Source: Daphnia pulex
Lineage: Eukaryota; Arthropoda; Branchiopoda; Diplostraca; Daphniidae
DNA: 64,000 nt
Assembly: GCF_021134715.1 (NCBI RefSeq)
Contig: NC_060026.1
Coordinates: forward strand, 12,391,001 to 12,455,000
Direction of reading: 5' to 3'
The notes under the pieces are model-generated. The model saw only the letters and a program-made list of their open reading frames with translations, searched no databases and was not told the DNA's origin. The translations under genes were made by a program, and so were the position numbers. Below, piece after piece: positions 48,659-64,000 of this stretch (its first letter is position 1; the number at the start of each line of letters is the position of its first letter).

Positions 48659-49123
48659 ACACCTTTAAAAAAAATAAGATGACGTAAACCTATTTTTTTA
48701 TTGAACCATTTGGATAAATTATATTAAAATAAAACATTTAAAAAAGAAATAATAAATCAAAAATGGGAAAAACTCTATATTAATATTTGAAATAAATAAA
48801 TCGGTGAATTAAATTCAATAAATTTTCAGTTGAAAACGTTTATTATCGTGGGTCGGTCGAATTCGATTTATTATGTAATTTTTTTTTTTTTATTTTCCCC
48901 AAAAACAAAGGTAACAAAATAAACGACTTGCTAGTTTATTTATTAACGTACCTGTTGGCTTTGACTTACATGTACTCATGTAGTCTGCATTCAAATTCAA
49001 ACCGAAAATAATGTGGGCACTTCCCAATCATGCGCAACACCCTTAGGTATAACAGGTAAAATTTTTAAGTCATGGAAGTTGATGGGGACTGAAATTAATG
49101 AAACTATTATTTATTTATTTTTT
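48659..49123. other. Intergenic AT-rich sequence
   Basis: No gene, repeat or clear promoter element seen apart from poly-T and poly-A runs. Confidence 0.4.
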
Positions 49124-49180
49124 AAATGGCCAATCAGCGTACAGCAAACTCTGTACGCTGATTGCCTGATTGGGCCATTT
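49124..49180. repeat. Perfect 14-bp hairpin
   Basis: CAATCAGCGTACAG (49131-49144) and its exact complement CTGTACGCTGATTG (49151-49164) are separated by a 6-base loop. Flanking AAATGGCC (49124-49131) and GGGCCATTT (49172-49180) extend the symmetry with an 8-base insertion in the right arm that repeats part of the stem (CTGATTG). It could be a cruciform, a short foldback element or a structured RNA; it does not have the size of a typical pre-microRNA. Confidence 0.75.
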
Positions 49181-49506
49181 TGGACACAAATTTGATGGAA
49201 ACGTGGATGTTAGACGGTTAGACTGCTCCATTAAGAAAAAAGTGATGATGGTCGGGAAATTATTATTACTATGTTGAGCCCATCAGTGGGGTTAGTCTTA
49301 CGTGTGCGAATTTATTAACAATTTTAATTTTTATATTGCCTATACCTGTTTTAGTTTGATCAATTAGTCAATACCGCTTCTTCTCTGCCAAGTGCCAACT
49401 TGTCAATTGTCATCAAAATTATGTAGCAGACGAAACACCAAAGTAAACAACGTGTCATTTTCTTGCAGACTCGATTGTCAATTGCTGTCTAAATTTACGT
49501 TTCGCT

Positions 49507-50403
49507 ATGTCTGAAGAGCAAGTAGTTAATATGATTTTCAACGAAGAAAAAGACGACGATGATGAAGATGAACCAGAACTGTCTCTGTCAACCCTTGCTG
49601 CCTTGAACGAATTTCTCTCAGAAAAGAAGGAAAGAGAAGAACGACTACGGTCAATTGCAGAATCAGCTGAAAAGGACAACAAAGTTCTCGACGAAGTTGT
49701 TTTAGAAGAAGATTGGGTAGGACTCTAGATATCTCATTAATTTATCGAGCGAATTATTGACATCAATATTTTAGCAACTCAGCCAATTTTGGTATGATGA
49801 CCACACTTCCGCTGTTCTTGCCAGAGAAGCTTTGAGGCTAGCTGGTAGCGATGGACGGATTGCTTGTATATCTTGTCCAACTCTGTACAAAGAATTAAGA
49901 AAACTGAAACCTGAATCTGTCAAAGGTAATTATGTCCTTCAATCATGAGAGAACAGATGGTTATAATCCATTTCAATGTTTTAGCCCACCTCTTTGAATA
50001 TGATACACGCTTTAGTGTGTATGGAGACGATTTTACCTTTTATGACTACCACTCTCCACTAGAAGTTCCAAGAGAGCTCGGTTCATCATTTGAAGTGGTA
50101 GTGGCTGACCCACCTTTCCTGAGCGAGGAATGTTTAACTAAAACTGCTCTGACTATGAGATACCTCTCCAAAGGTCCACTCATCCTTTGTACAGGTAGTT
50201 TAATCAGAAGAAAAATGATTTAATTTCACTTTGCTAACTATTGTACTGATTTAGGAAGTATTATGGAGGACTTGGCGGGTCGTTTGCTACAGCTCAAAAT
50301 GTGTGCATTCCAACCAAAACACCGGAATAATCTCGCAAACGATTTTCGCTGCTATGCCAACTACGATTTTGATTCAGCATTAATCACTACTCATGAAACG
50401 TGA
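49507..50403 (+). CDS. EEF1AKMT1: eEF1A lysine methyltransferase 1 (N6AMT2 family)
   Basis: Four exons, 49507-49716, 49775-49925, 49985-50194 and 50255-50403, give 239 residues; the human protein has 214. It methylates a lysine near residue 79 of translation elongation factor eEF1A, using S-adenosylmethionine, in the cytosol. Diagnostic stretches are [30 protein letters not shown], the methyltransferase motif [10 protein letters not shown] (Asp162 onward; most members have DPPY), ILCTGSIMED and FRCYANYDF. The N-terminal 70 residues are acidic and charged ([20 protein letters not shown]), somewhat longer than in vertebrates. The ATG at 49507 is the first in frame. Confidence 0.94.
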
Positions 50404-50489
50404 TGAAGCATATTGATTATCACCTAAGTTTCTCGAAAGCTATTCAGAAACTGGCTCATACATTTTGAAATGACACAACACCAAGTGAT

Positions 50490-50495
50490 AATAAA
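50490..50495 (+). other. Poly(A) signal of EEF1AKMT1
   Basis: AATAAA 87 bp after the stop codon. Confidence 0.55.
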
Positions 50496-51147
50496 GTGAG
50501 AACGAATCACGATAAAGCCTCTTAGAAATCACTAGTCGTCCGCTGTACAGGCATTCTGTTTCTGAATTGTGGAATTCATAATAATCGCACTTGAAATAGG
50601 TTCCTCCCGCCCTGTGTGTAAATTCAAATTGCTCGTATTGCCAGCGGCATGCATACAGGCGAATGCAGAGTTATTTTAAATGCATCCAGTATAACTCATC
50701 ATAGAAAATCACGAGTACCACGTAAGCTTTGGCGGTCTATTTACCTTAACTAATAAGGTTGTTTTTTCCTTGCCCCGGAAACAATTTCAAAAGAGGAAAG
50801 TTTAAAAAATACCTTTTACAGTTCTGTTTCCCAATTTATTCAATTGAATTTGACTATACCGCTATACCTTGAAGAAAAGACGCTGTTGGAGCTGTGAGAA
50901 TTTGCGGGAACGTGAGTAAGTGAATGAGATCACGACGTAATTAGAGGTTTACTTTACCGTGCTTTCCGACCAATTTATTCTGGATGTTCTGAGTTCTGGG
51001 AAGCCTAAAATCACCGCGTGGAAGTGTTGACGAGAGTAAATTGCTTTGCAATTAGCTGACAATGTCCGAAAACCTAGCTATATATAAGAACCCGTTGCTT
51101 AGACAGTCGGTGCACACCGAGAATTCCTTTGGTCGGAGATACACGAC
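50496..51147. other. Intergenic sequence upstream of the unknown secreted protein
   Basis: No gene seen. A TATATAAG at about 51080-51087 lies about 60 bp before the proposed start at 51148 and may be its TATA box. A competing ATG at 51062 opens a frame that does not continue across the next splice junction. Confidence 0.4.
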
Positions 51148-52180
51148 ATGCAATCCCATCTTTTCAGGTAATGAGAATGCACTTACATGTAAAATTATAC
51201 GAATTTTAAATTTAAGTTACTTCCGTTTTTTGCATGAAGGTATCTATTGGGCCCGATTATTTTGTCGGCTTTTCCGGACGCTTTATTTCACCAGCCTCTT
51301 CATCTGCCACGGCAGGGACAATTTATTCCGTTATTGCCTTACGGTTCGCCACTTCATGTCCTACTTAATAACCAGCCACGTTACCACGAATATGCCGAAG
51401 ACGATACGATTCATTTAAGAACTTCATATTTGTTTGTAAGAACAATTATTCAAATGGCACGATGCAATTGAACTATAAATAATGTTTGCTATTTTCTTTT
51501 TTTAGAATGACAATCAGAATGACCAACAACAGGAAGAAATTGACGTCAGAAGTCGAAACAAAAACGGAATGGCGAATGAATATCCGGACGCTCAACTAAG
51601 AATAAACAGCCTCCAACGTTTTCTATTTGGCGGAAGTAATACTAATCCTTTCTGGAAGACAGCAACTTACACTTCGGTAGCATCACTAAGCGTGACAAGT
51701 GTACAGAATTGTATTCCGTCCTGGTTATTTGTTGGTGGCAGTTCTACTAATCCCTGTCGTCGCAAGAAGCGTGAATTCCCATCAGAAGATGCTTTGCAAT
51801 TCCCCATCGATCCTTCAGAACGTCAACGGTAAGCAGAAAATAAATTCCCAACAACAAAATGAGAAGTCGTAATGAATAAAATTTTCAATTATCTTAATAG
51901 ATTAACCGTAACGGCACTTCCTTCTATGGATCTGTTAATGCGAAACAATGGTCAACCTCGAACTACCATAGTATCTTCTAAAGATGAAGTAATTCCGAAT
52001 GAAGATGGGCAGGAGCGACAGGACTTGGATAAGGAGAATCGACTTTTCTACAAGTTTGTGGCATCTACAACAGCTTTCTCTTATATATTTTCAACCTTCT
52101 TTTTCACTCGAACGATAAGGCCTGTAGCAAATAATTACCAAGTGTTGTGTATGCCGGATGGCTACGTTGTTTGCAGTTAG
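51148..52180 (+). CDS. Unrecognised, probably secreted protein
   Basis: Four exons, 51148-51167, 51240-51435, 51506-51828 and 51901-52180, join in phase to 272 residues. The start at 51148 was chosen because only this frame (ending phase 2) continues into the open frame of exon 2; it gives a hydrophobic N-terminus (MQSHLFRYLLGPIILSAFP) like a signal peptide. Later parts are Asn/Gln-rich (NDNQNDQQQEE), followed by a motif SVTSVQNCIPSWLFVGGSS and a basic cluster CRRKKRE that resembles a furin-type cleavage site. I do not recognise the family from named proteins; it resembles lineage-restricted crustacean secreted proteins. The C-terminus has two cysteines (LCMPDGYVVCS). Confidence 0.65.
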
Positions 52181-52464
52181 TTAGAGTGCGTTGCTTTAAG
52201 ACGACACATCCATTTTGTTTCCTTGTTGTTGTTGATGACCTCAAACTTAATCAACCATAGCAGTTTTTATCCCATTAAAATGCTCTTTACTTGTTTGTTT
52301 ACTATAACATGTGAAATACGTAGTTCCAATTACCAGTCGTTGTGTTTTAACCAAAGAAGTAAATTATTTCGGCTAGATTCGAAAAAATTCTGGAAGAAAC
52401 AACATTGAACATTTTTATAGCCACAAGGGTCCCCTCGTCCGCTTCCCCAGAACTATTGTATTAT

Positions 52465-52470
52465 AATAAA
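52465..52470 (+). other. Poly(A) signal of the unrecognised secreted protein
   Basis: AATAAA about 285 bp after the stop codon; the only clear signal before the convergent gene. Confidence 0.4.
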
Positions 52471-52720
52471 CAACCTGGCAACCGTGAACAACATATTTGC
52501 GCAATTTTTTACAATCAGGACATTTTTATCGTCCCTTGGGCACAACTCGATAGAAAGCGTTTGGGGTATTTTGAATCTGAAACATTGAATGTCTATTTTT
52601 TCTTTCATCTAATTTTGTTGACAGATATTTTAATTGACAAATCAAGTTTTCGAAGGAATGGTAAAAATTTGCGTGTTTCAATAACCATGACGTTATAGTT
52701 TGTCCGTTGATAAATCTAAA

Positions 52721-53896
52721 CTAGGGTCTCTCATCATCAGGAACGTCAGATTTATGGCAGCCGCAGGTTCCTAACAGAAATGGAGGAATTAACTAAAGAA
52801 AATTGTCATATCATTTATTTTACTTAATAACGATGAATTAATCACAATCCTGTACATACCACAGGTTTGAAGATTCCCGCCTTCACAGCCTCTCAAATCG
52901 CACAAATTTTCGCCTCTGAAATGTGGCAAAGGTACGCCGTTCCAGTAATAAGGATCGTTATTGGTCATCCATTCTGGAGTCGTGTTTCCGTTGTTTCTCA
53001 GCCAAACTAAATTACGCCAGCTATCCATATGCTTATCCGGTGATCCTAAATCAAACGTTCCCTTTTGGTGACCGAATCAATTTGATTTCAATTTTCCTGC
53101 CACGGACATTACCTGGATTGCGGTAATCTTCAAAGTAGCAACAAGTTCCCGAGCCGCCATCATCGTGATAAGTTCCTTGACGCAACTTTCCGACGTACGA
53201 AATAGGATGTGTCGACTCGAACACTTCATAGCGGCCTGGATTACGAGTGTACCAGCCTTCGTGTTGATAGAAAATGACACGATCCACTTGGCTGCCGTTC
53301 AAAACCTAAATTGAAATGGACCGGCTCCAATTTCTGAGCATGACACCCTTTCAAACTGGCGATTTAATCACCTTGACTACATAACGTCCCCAGTTGACAT
53401 CGTCTCCAGGATCTCCCGGTAACATAGGGCAGTCATCTTTGTAGCCGTAAAAGAACCAATAAGAAAAGATCATGTTATTGTTTTCACACTCGTCAGCTTC
53501 GTAATAAGCCGGGATACGCCCATCCAAAATGCTGATATAATCCATGTTGCAAACCTAGGATTCAAACAAATCCCATAAATGATTGGCTGGAAAGGTTACC
53601 AGGATGGAATACATTACTCTTCCAGTGAATCCATTTTGACGGAGGCGGAAATAATCCTCGGCGCTACTGGGAAGGCATTGGCCGAGTGTATCGCCGGATT
53701 TAGAATCAAAACGGAGCCGTGGAGCGTACTGAACGACTAAATCGTGAAGTTCATGCACTTCATCCTTTACACATTCTTAAAAAAAAAAATCAATAGGTTA
53801 TTCAATTTTAAACAAATTTATGCGATCTGTGAAACTACCTGATGCCTTGAAAAAGACCAAGGCAACGGAAAAAAGCAGTGCCCACTTAATGAACAT
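52721..53896 (-). CDS. Secreted Vps62-like protein
   Basis: Six minus-strand exons, 53839-53896, 53618-53775, 53372-53554, 53113-53305, 52860-53045 and 52721-52770, give 275 residues. A clear signal peptide (MFIKWALLFSVALVFFKASG) precedes the stretch LVVQYAPRLRFDSKSGD with CLPSSAEDYF, typical of the Vps62/DUF946 family, then NMDYISILDGRIPAYYEADE, YWFFYGYKDDCP and VIFYQHEGW. Yeast Vps62 is linked to vacuolar sorting; secreted animal members are poorly described, so no function is assigned. Two choices are open: the donor of exon 2 could be 18 bp further on (exon end 53600), and the last intron could be retained, giving an end at 52789. The spliced end was preferred because it gives a Cys-rich tail (TCGTCGC). 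Confidence 0.72.
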
Positions 53897-54649
53897 CTTT
53901 CAGATTCCACAAACGAGTGCTGCGCAACACGAAAAGCTCAGCACCTTTTTATTAATTTCTGTAACGCTATAAAAAACCCGGGAAACGGATAACATCTCAA
54001 ATTGATTTATAGCCAAGGATTTAATTAAGCGCGCTGTATGGATTTATATAGAGAAGCCGAATATGCGGAAGGATTAACCAATTTCATTTATTGCCTAATG
54101 TGACAGGTACTCTGACCCTTAACTATTAAACGACTGATAAGTCTAAGTAACGACACGAAATGTTCAACGGTCGCGCGTGATTCAAAGTGCGACTCCAAAA
54201 ATGTAAAACGATCAAGGTCTTTTGCCATTACGTCTGCTTTATCTCGAAACTCGATAGTCTAGACTTTTGTTTGTTTATGTCACGAATAACTTATAAAACA
54301 AAAAAGTGAAAGTAATCGTTAGACTGTTGTTTTTGTTTGTTCTTTTGACCCAGGAAACATTTATTGGAAATAATGATTGAACGTGCGTCACTATGCAGTG
54401 CGTCCGGGGAAAGAGGTAATACATCAATTAAAAGCCTCCCACTCTCGAAAGTCATATCTCTTGTGTGTTATTAGTATTTGATCCATTCGTCAAAAACGGA
54501 GTTTTTTTTCTAAACTTTGATTTCGTTCCTAAGGTGCAGTATTCGGTTACATAGATACTCGGGTTCCACGCGGACTTGTTGATATTTTGTTTAAACAGCT
54601 ATTAAAGATATTTTGAAAGAAATTATGTCTCTTCAAGCGTCCGCTGGAT
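53897..54649. other. Intergenic sequence and 3' flank of malic enzyme
   Basis: Non-coding. It holds the promoter of the Vps62-like gene on its left and, on the right, a minus-strand AATAAA at 54360-54365 that fits malic enzyme, about 290 bp after its stop. Confidence 0.45.
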
Positions 54650-59608
<4,959 letters not shown>

Positions 59609-59850
59609 GTTCCAGCTCGACTTTTTAGTTACTGGTTCGTTTGCCACAATCTTTTGAACAGAAAGTTGCTGCTGCTGCCGACTGCTGGCCTAGCTGGAGC
59701 GATTCTTTCCTTTTTGTTTTCTCTTGTGCCGGATGAATCGACCGTCATTAAACGGCCTCCCCCCCCCAAAAAGAAAAGTAGGTACAAATAATAATAGGGA
59801 CAACTAACAGTGTCTCCCCAATCAGTCATCCGTTGAATCATTCATTTTCT

Positions 59851-59857
59851 TTTTATA
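59851..59857 (-). promoter_or_regulatory. Candidate TATA box of malic enzyme
   Basis: The minus strand reads AGTATAAAAAG here, about 245 bp upstream of the MGNTVS start codon, a good TATA box for a leader of roughly 215 bp. Confidence 0.45.
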
Positions 59858-60669
59858 CTATATCTATACATGCGCTCGATTGTCGATATCCAATTGAACC
59901 CGTTTTGGGGCCTTGCCATTGCGGAAGCGAATAGAATCCTCTCGGTTTGAAAGCTACAAGAAAAACGAATGAATTATTAAGACGAATGGTAATATCTTGA
60001 CTGCAGTGTCTCATGACAAGTAACCTTCTCCGTATATCTATCTAATGATTATGCGGTGGCAGTTGTAGGACTTTTGGGTTGGGTCTTCTATACATAATCA
60101 CGAACTGGGACCCTGATTATCAGAGCGTGATGAAGGCCTCTGCAGGAGAGAGAGACCTAAAAACCCGGAATATTTTTGTGTGTGTTCTTTTTTTATTATT
60201 TCGTTCGTCTCGGTTGTATGTAGTCAAGCGGGAGCGGGGGAACACACACACATCACGTTCACCGTAAGCTCATTAGCGACTTTTTTTTTTAGCTTAAAAG
60301 GTTTCCCCCCTGTCTCCGTTCTCTCTTCTCTTGTGTATGATCCGGATTTTCACGAATTTCCCTTTTTGGTTTTGTTGTTGTCTTCGCCGTTCCTTCTGTT
60401 CCTTCCGCCCATTTTGAGCCATTATTTTATTAGACATTCTTTGTATTTCTTTTTTGTGCACAGCTACTCTATTTATGGCTTTATTCTTTTAGAAAATGTC
60501 TGAAACTACTGGTATTTCTCTTATTTACTAAAATGTCCAAAGTTGTTTGTTTATCTAATGAAATGGAATGCTCACATTGGGGGACGATGTGGAAAAAAGG
60601 CCTCCTCAATCCGGTCGTAATCCGGACGAAACAAGAAAAGCCGAAACAACATTTTTTGGGAGAGAACAA

Positions 60670-60692
60670 GTTGTTGTTGTTGTTGTTGTTGT
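60670..60692 (+). repeat. (TTG)n microsatellite
   Basis: About seven TTG units ending in GTGG, in non-coding sequence. Confidence 0.8.
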
Positions 60693-61308
60693 GGCTCCCA
60701 AAAAATCGTTTACGAGGAACTGTAAAAAAAGGGGGGAATTGAAAATGAATCGAAGTGAAATCTGTTCAAAAATAGAAGTCATCACCATATCGATCGACAC
60801 GTCAATCGATAAAAGATCGTCGTCTTTTTCGCCACTATTCTTTTCAGCTTTTTCTTGTTTGTTTGTTTTTGTCTTTTTTTTCCCATTTCTTACCCTGCCA
60901 CATTTTGTTGTCTCGACGAGATTGAAATAGGCGCCATCTCATCCCTCACACGCGCGCGATAATCAAATCCTATTTCCGAAATTGTTCTCCAACATTTTCA
61001 CGCACAAAAGGAAAGGAGAAGGACGACAGACAAGAAAAGAAATCTGCTCTGCTCTGGCTGGCTGGCTGGCTGCTGTTGGTTTCATTCGCATTGATTTCTT
61101 GCTATTCCTATTATTATATATCTCCGACGTCGTCGACCCTCCCTCCCGCAGACAACAAGAAAAGAATCAAACAAGAGAGAGAAAGAGCCAGGGACAAAGA
61201 TCTTGATAAATATTGAGGAAGGAACTGAACTGCAAACTCGAACTCTTCGTCCAGAGCCTTGCTCTTCTCCGGTCCTCTCTCCACCCAGACGCTACACACA
61301 ACTGTCAA

Positions 61309-61333
61309 GTGTGTGTGTGTGTGTGTGTGTGTT
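61309..61333 (+). repeat. (GT)n microsatellite
   Basis: About twelve GT units in otherwise non-coding sequence. Confidence 0.85.
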
Positions 61334-64000
61334 TGAAGGGTTAGCGTTGAACCACTCGAGAGCCACCCACACACACATGGGGGAGAGAGACCCACCTCCA
61401 CTTTCGGTCCACTTTTTCTCTTCAGAATTTTTTTTTTGTTTCAATTTTTAGAAGAGAAAAAAAAATTTAATTGAAAACTGTTTTTTTTATTTGTGTAGTG
61501 GTAGCGTGAGAGGACTCGTGCGTGATGGTCTTAACCGTAGACAAAAAAAAAATGCAAAACATTTTTTGAATAGAAAATGACTGGGTGGCGCCCTGGGATT
61601 TTGCTCGACCGCGGGAGGAACAAACCCAAACGATCGTGTTGATAGAACAGGGAGAGAAGGGCGTCATACCGCCCTCCAAACATCGACCTTATTGTCTGTT
61701 CAAGTTGGGGAAACATTTTTTGGCGTTTTATATAACTCTCGGAGGCTGATGATTTGCCCAGCAAGAAAAATAATAAAAGAAAAACTAAATTATTTGGTGC
61801 GCTCTATTTTTGGGGGGTTTCTTTTCGGGGTTCGGTAGCAGCCAGTCACGTACGAAACTTATTTCACCTCATCAGACATGAGATTTTTCTTTCAATCTGT
61901 TCAATCTTTGATTCTGTCGTCATCCGATTTTCTTTTCTAAATCATTTATTGAAATTTTTTTCATATTTTTTTGAATTTCCCGCTCTCGTTTTTATTCTCT
62001 CGAAAATAACTTTTTGCTTTCGATTGTTCAATTATTCAGCCGTTTGAGAAAGGGAGAGAGCGACTTATGTATAGGACCGCTATGTAAATAAACATCGGGG
62101 GCCATAGGGAAACAAAACTGGGAGATGACGTGAATAATCGATGATATTTTTCATGCATCATCGTCATGAGCTAGTAGAGAGTGGCCTCCTCTTATTCTTC
62201 CGTCGTCCATAATCTAACAGCCAAGATTGTTTTGCCAACGTGATGGAAATAAAAGTTTCTGGTCGGAGCGGATCAATGTCACTCGCCGCAGACGAAAAAA
62301 TTGAAAATCAAGTGCCATTTCTTCCTTTTTTCACTCGACCCATTTGGAAAATGGTCGGACCTGGAAAAAGTACAGACGATCGCGATTTTCTTTCTTTCTC
62401 TCCTTTTTTTTTACGTTCCTTCTTTCAGACTAGACGATGGCAAACGCAAGTCGAAAAAAGGCGCTGATTCGTTCGTGATGGACTTGGCCATGCAAAGAAA
62501 TGGCTGACGATCGATTCAGTTCAGCCCGGCAGCATTTAACTTACAAGACAGTTTTTGAGTCTGAAAAAGGAAGAAATGCGTTTCACCCTTTTTTTGTCGT
62601 GTAAAATTTATTTCCTCGATTTAACACGGCCCACGGTAAAGGAAAGGAAAGAAAAAAGAAATTCAAAAAAATCCAATTTTCCCGCTCTTTTCTCTTGTCG
62701 CGTTCCATTTGACCGCGCGGTGGACGGCGACGTGTGACACACTTTTCTCTACACGACGATCCCATGATCCCGTCGAACCCCCCACCATTTCTTTTTTCAC
62801 TTTTCAAAAAAATAAAAAATAAAGGAGCTGAGCCACAAATTCTTGGCCAAGCTTTCGGGATCGATTATCGTCCGTGTGCGCCCAACAACATACGGAACGA
62901 TGCGATAAGAAGACAAAGTTGGGTCGATTGGGTTGAAAAAAAAAAATAAACCAGCCGTCGATTTTTTTACTTTTTACCAAAAATGATCCGAATGAACTAA
63001 CGGCGTTATCGTTTGATATTCAGAAAAGCCCAGCAGTCCATCCATCACTCGATTGGCGGGATCAACGTTTTTAAACAGCTTTTATGTGCGGGTTGGTGGT
63101 GGTCTACCAGCAGTCGAGATTCTGTTGATGGAAACAAGTTGCGCCATCAGAGTTTCAGAGCAGCCCGTCCATCATATTTCATTCATCGTTGGAATATACA
63201 TATTCCAGGTCGCACTGTTCATTTGTAGCCTCCCCCTCTCTCTCACGAAAACTCCCACGTAGATTTAGTGGAAGGGACTTTTAGCTAATGGAATATTCAC
63301 GACAGTTGAACTCAATCAGCAGCCTGCTATAAATATATCGTCGTTGTCGGTTGCCGCTGTTGGTTGAGCAGGCCCAAAAGATTTTTTCCGAGAGGGTCAA
63401 AATCATTGGTGAGGGGATTTCTTCCTTCCCTATGGATATTATGATATGGATTTTGTGAGCCAATTACACTTGAATTACTTACTCCTCCTCCTCCTCTTCC
63501 TCGCATTTAATCTCATAAAATACGGTGCGTCATCGGGCAAAGCGATGGAAAGTGGCGGTTGGTCTTTGACTAAACTCCCGCAGAGAGTCACTGTATTATA
63601 TACTCTGCTCTCTGCTCTCTGCTCTTTATCCCACATCGTCGCAACGGTCAATACTTTTGCCTTTTTTTATTTCTGGCGTTCGCCCGCCAGCGGTGATGTG
63701 ACACACACACCGTACATGTACTAGCTCACGTTTATATAACGCGGTCATTATGCACGAGGGTTTCCCCACTAAAAGAAAAACTTTCTTTACGGTTCAAAAA
63801 AAAAAATTCTTCCGTCGCCGTAATAATTTCCCTCAGACTACTCTTGTCCCCGTGTACTATAGTTTTACTTTATACCACCTAATAAAACACACACACACAC
63901 ACTCCACGGTCTCTCGTCACCTACGTGCATGTGTGGATCAAACTTTTCTACTTTTTTTGCACACGGATAAAGTTGATTTTTCTTTTATTTTCTGTTATCC

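Larger units (their letters stand above)
59858..64000. other. Non-coding, repeat-rich sequence
   Basis: No exon with recognisable content was found. The stretch holds many poly-T and poly-A runs and microsatellites: (TTG)n at 60670-60692, GGCT units near 61056-61075, (GT)n at 61309-61333, a CTCTG-type tract near 63605-63630 and (AC)n near 63886-63902. It looks like a large intron or the 5' flank of a gene outside the window. Confidence 0.5.

Noticed and set aside
51062..51167. Earlier ATG (MSENLAIYKN) for the unrecognised secreted gene
   Set aside because: Its frame ends in phase 1 at the donor, whereas the long open frame of the next exon needs phase 2; continuing it leads to a stop before the next splice site.

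Overview
This window looks like arthropod nuclear DNA, most probably from a branchiopod crustacean such as Daphnia. The reasons are many very short introns (about 60-90 bp) with clean GT-AG ends, insect-like core promoters, several secreted C1q-domain genes, and orthologues whose sequence sits between the insect and vertebrate forms. No bacterial operons, phage or CRISPR were seen. Gene models were built by hand from splice sites and reading phase. Every multi-exon model joins in frame and sums to a multiple of three, but no transcript or database evidence was available.

Layout. 1.2-2.1 kb: OPA3 (mitochondrial), plus strand. 4.0-25.7 kb: one large plus-strand gene of about 24 coding exons and 1,854 codons, read as the orthologue of Drosophila radish. 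It carries a long Ser/Arg-rich region with about 20 R-R-x-S sites, a split LIM-like finger, an acidic stretch, a RapGAP domain with its catalytic Asn, and a C-terminal BTB-BACK module. 26.7-27.3 kb: first copy of a 0.6 kb repeat. 27.5-28.1 kb: a small three-exon minus-strand gene. 30.7-35.4 kb: two apparently intronless Fem-1-like genes in tandem, minus strand. 36.7-37.3 kb: second repeat copy, ending beside the promoter of the next gene.

37.4-42.2 kb: two tandem secreted coiled-coil / fibrinogen-like / C1q genes. 42.7-46.1 kb: the spliceosome disassembly factor TFIP11. 46.8-48.2 kb: a third C1q gene, minus strand, lacking most of the middle module. 49.5-50.4 kb: the eEF1A lysine methyltransferase EEF1AKMT1. 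51.1-52.2 kb: an unrecognised, probably secreted protein. 52.7-53.9 kb: a secreted Vps62-like protein, minus strand. 54.6-59.6 kb: NADP-malic enzyme with an N-terminal MGNTVS exon, minus strand. 59.9-64 kb: no gene found.

Most neighbours look functionally unrelated, as is usual in animal genomes. Exceptions are the local paralogue families (Fem-1-like pair, three C1q genes). The most unusual locus is the radish-like gene: its RapGAP and BTB-BACK parts join in perfect reading phase, its LIM ligands are about 750 residues apart, its start is overlapped by an upstream ORF, and its 5' half contains seven perfect TGACGTCA (CRE) octamers while its protein is rich in PKA-type sites.
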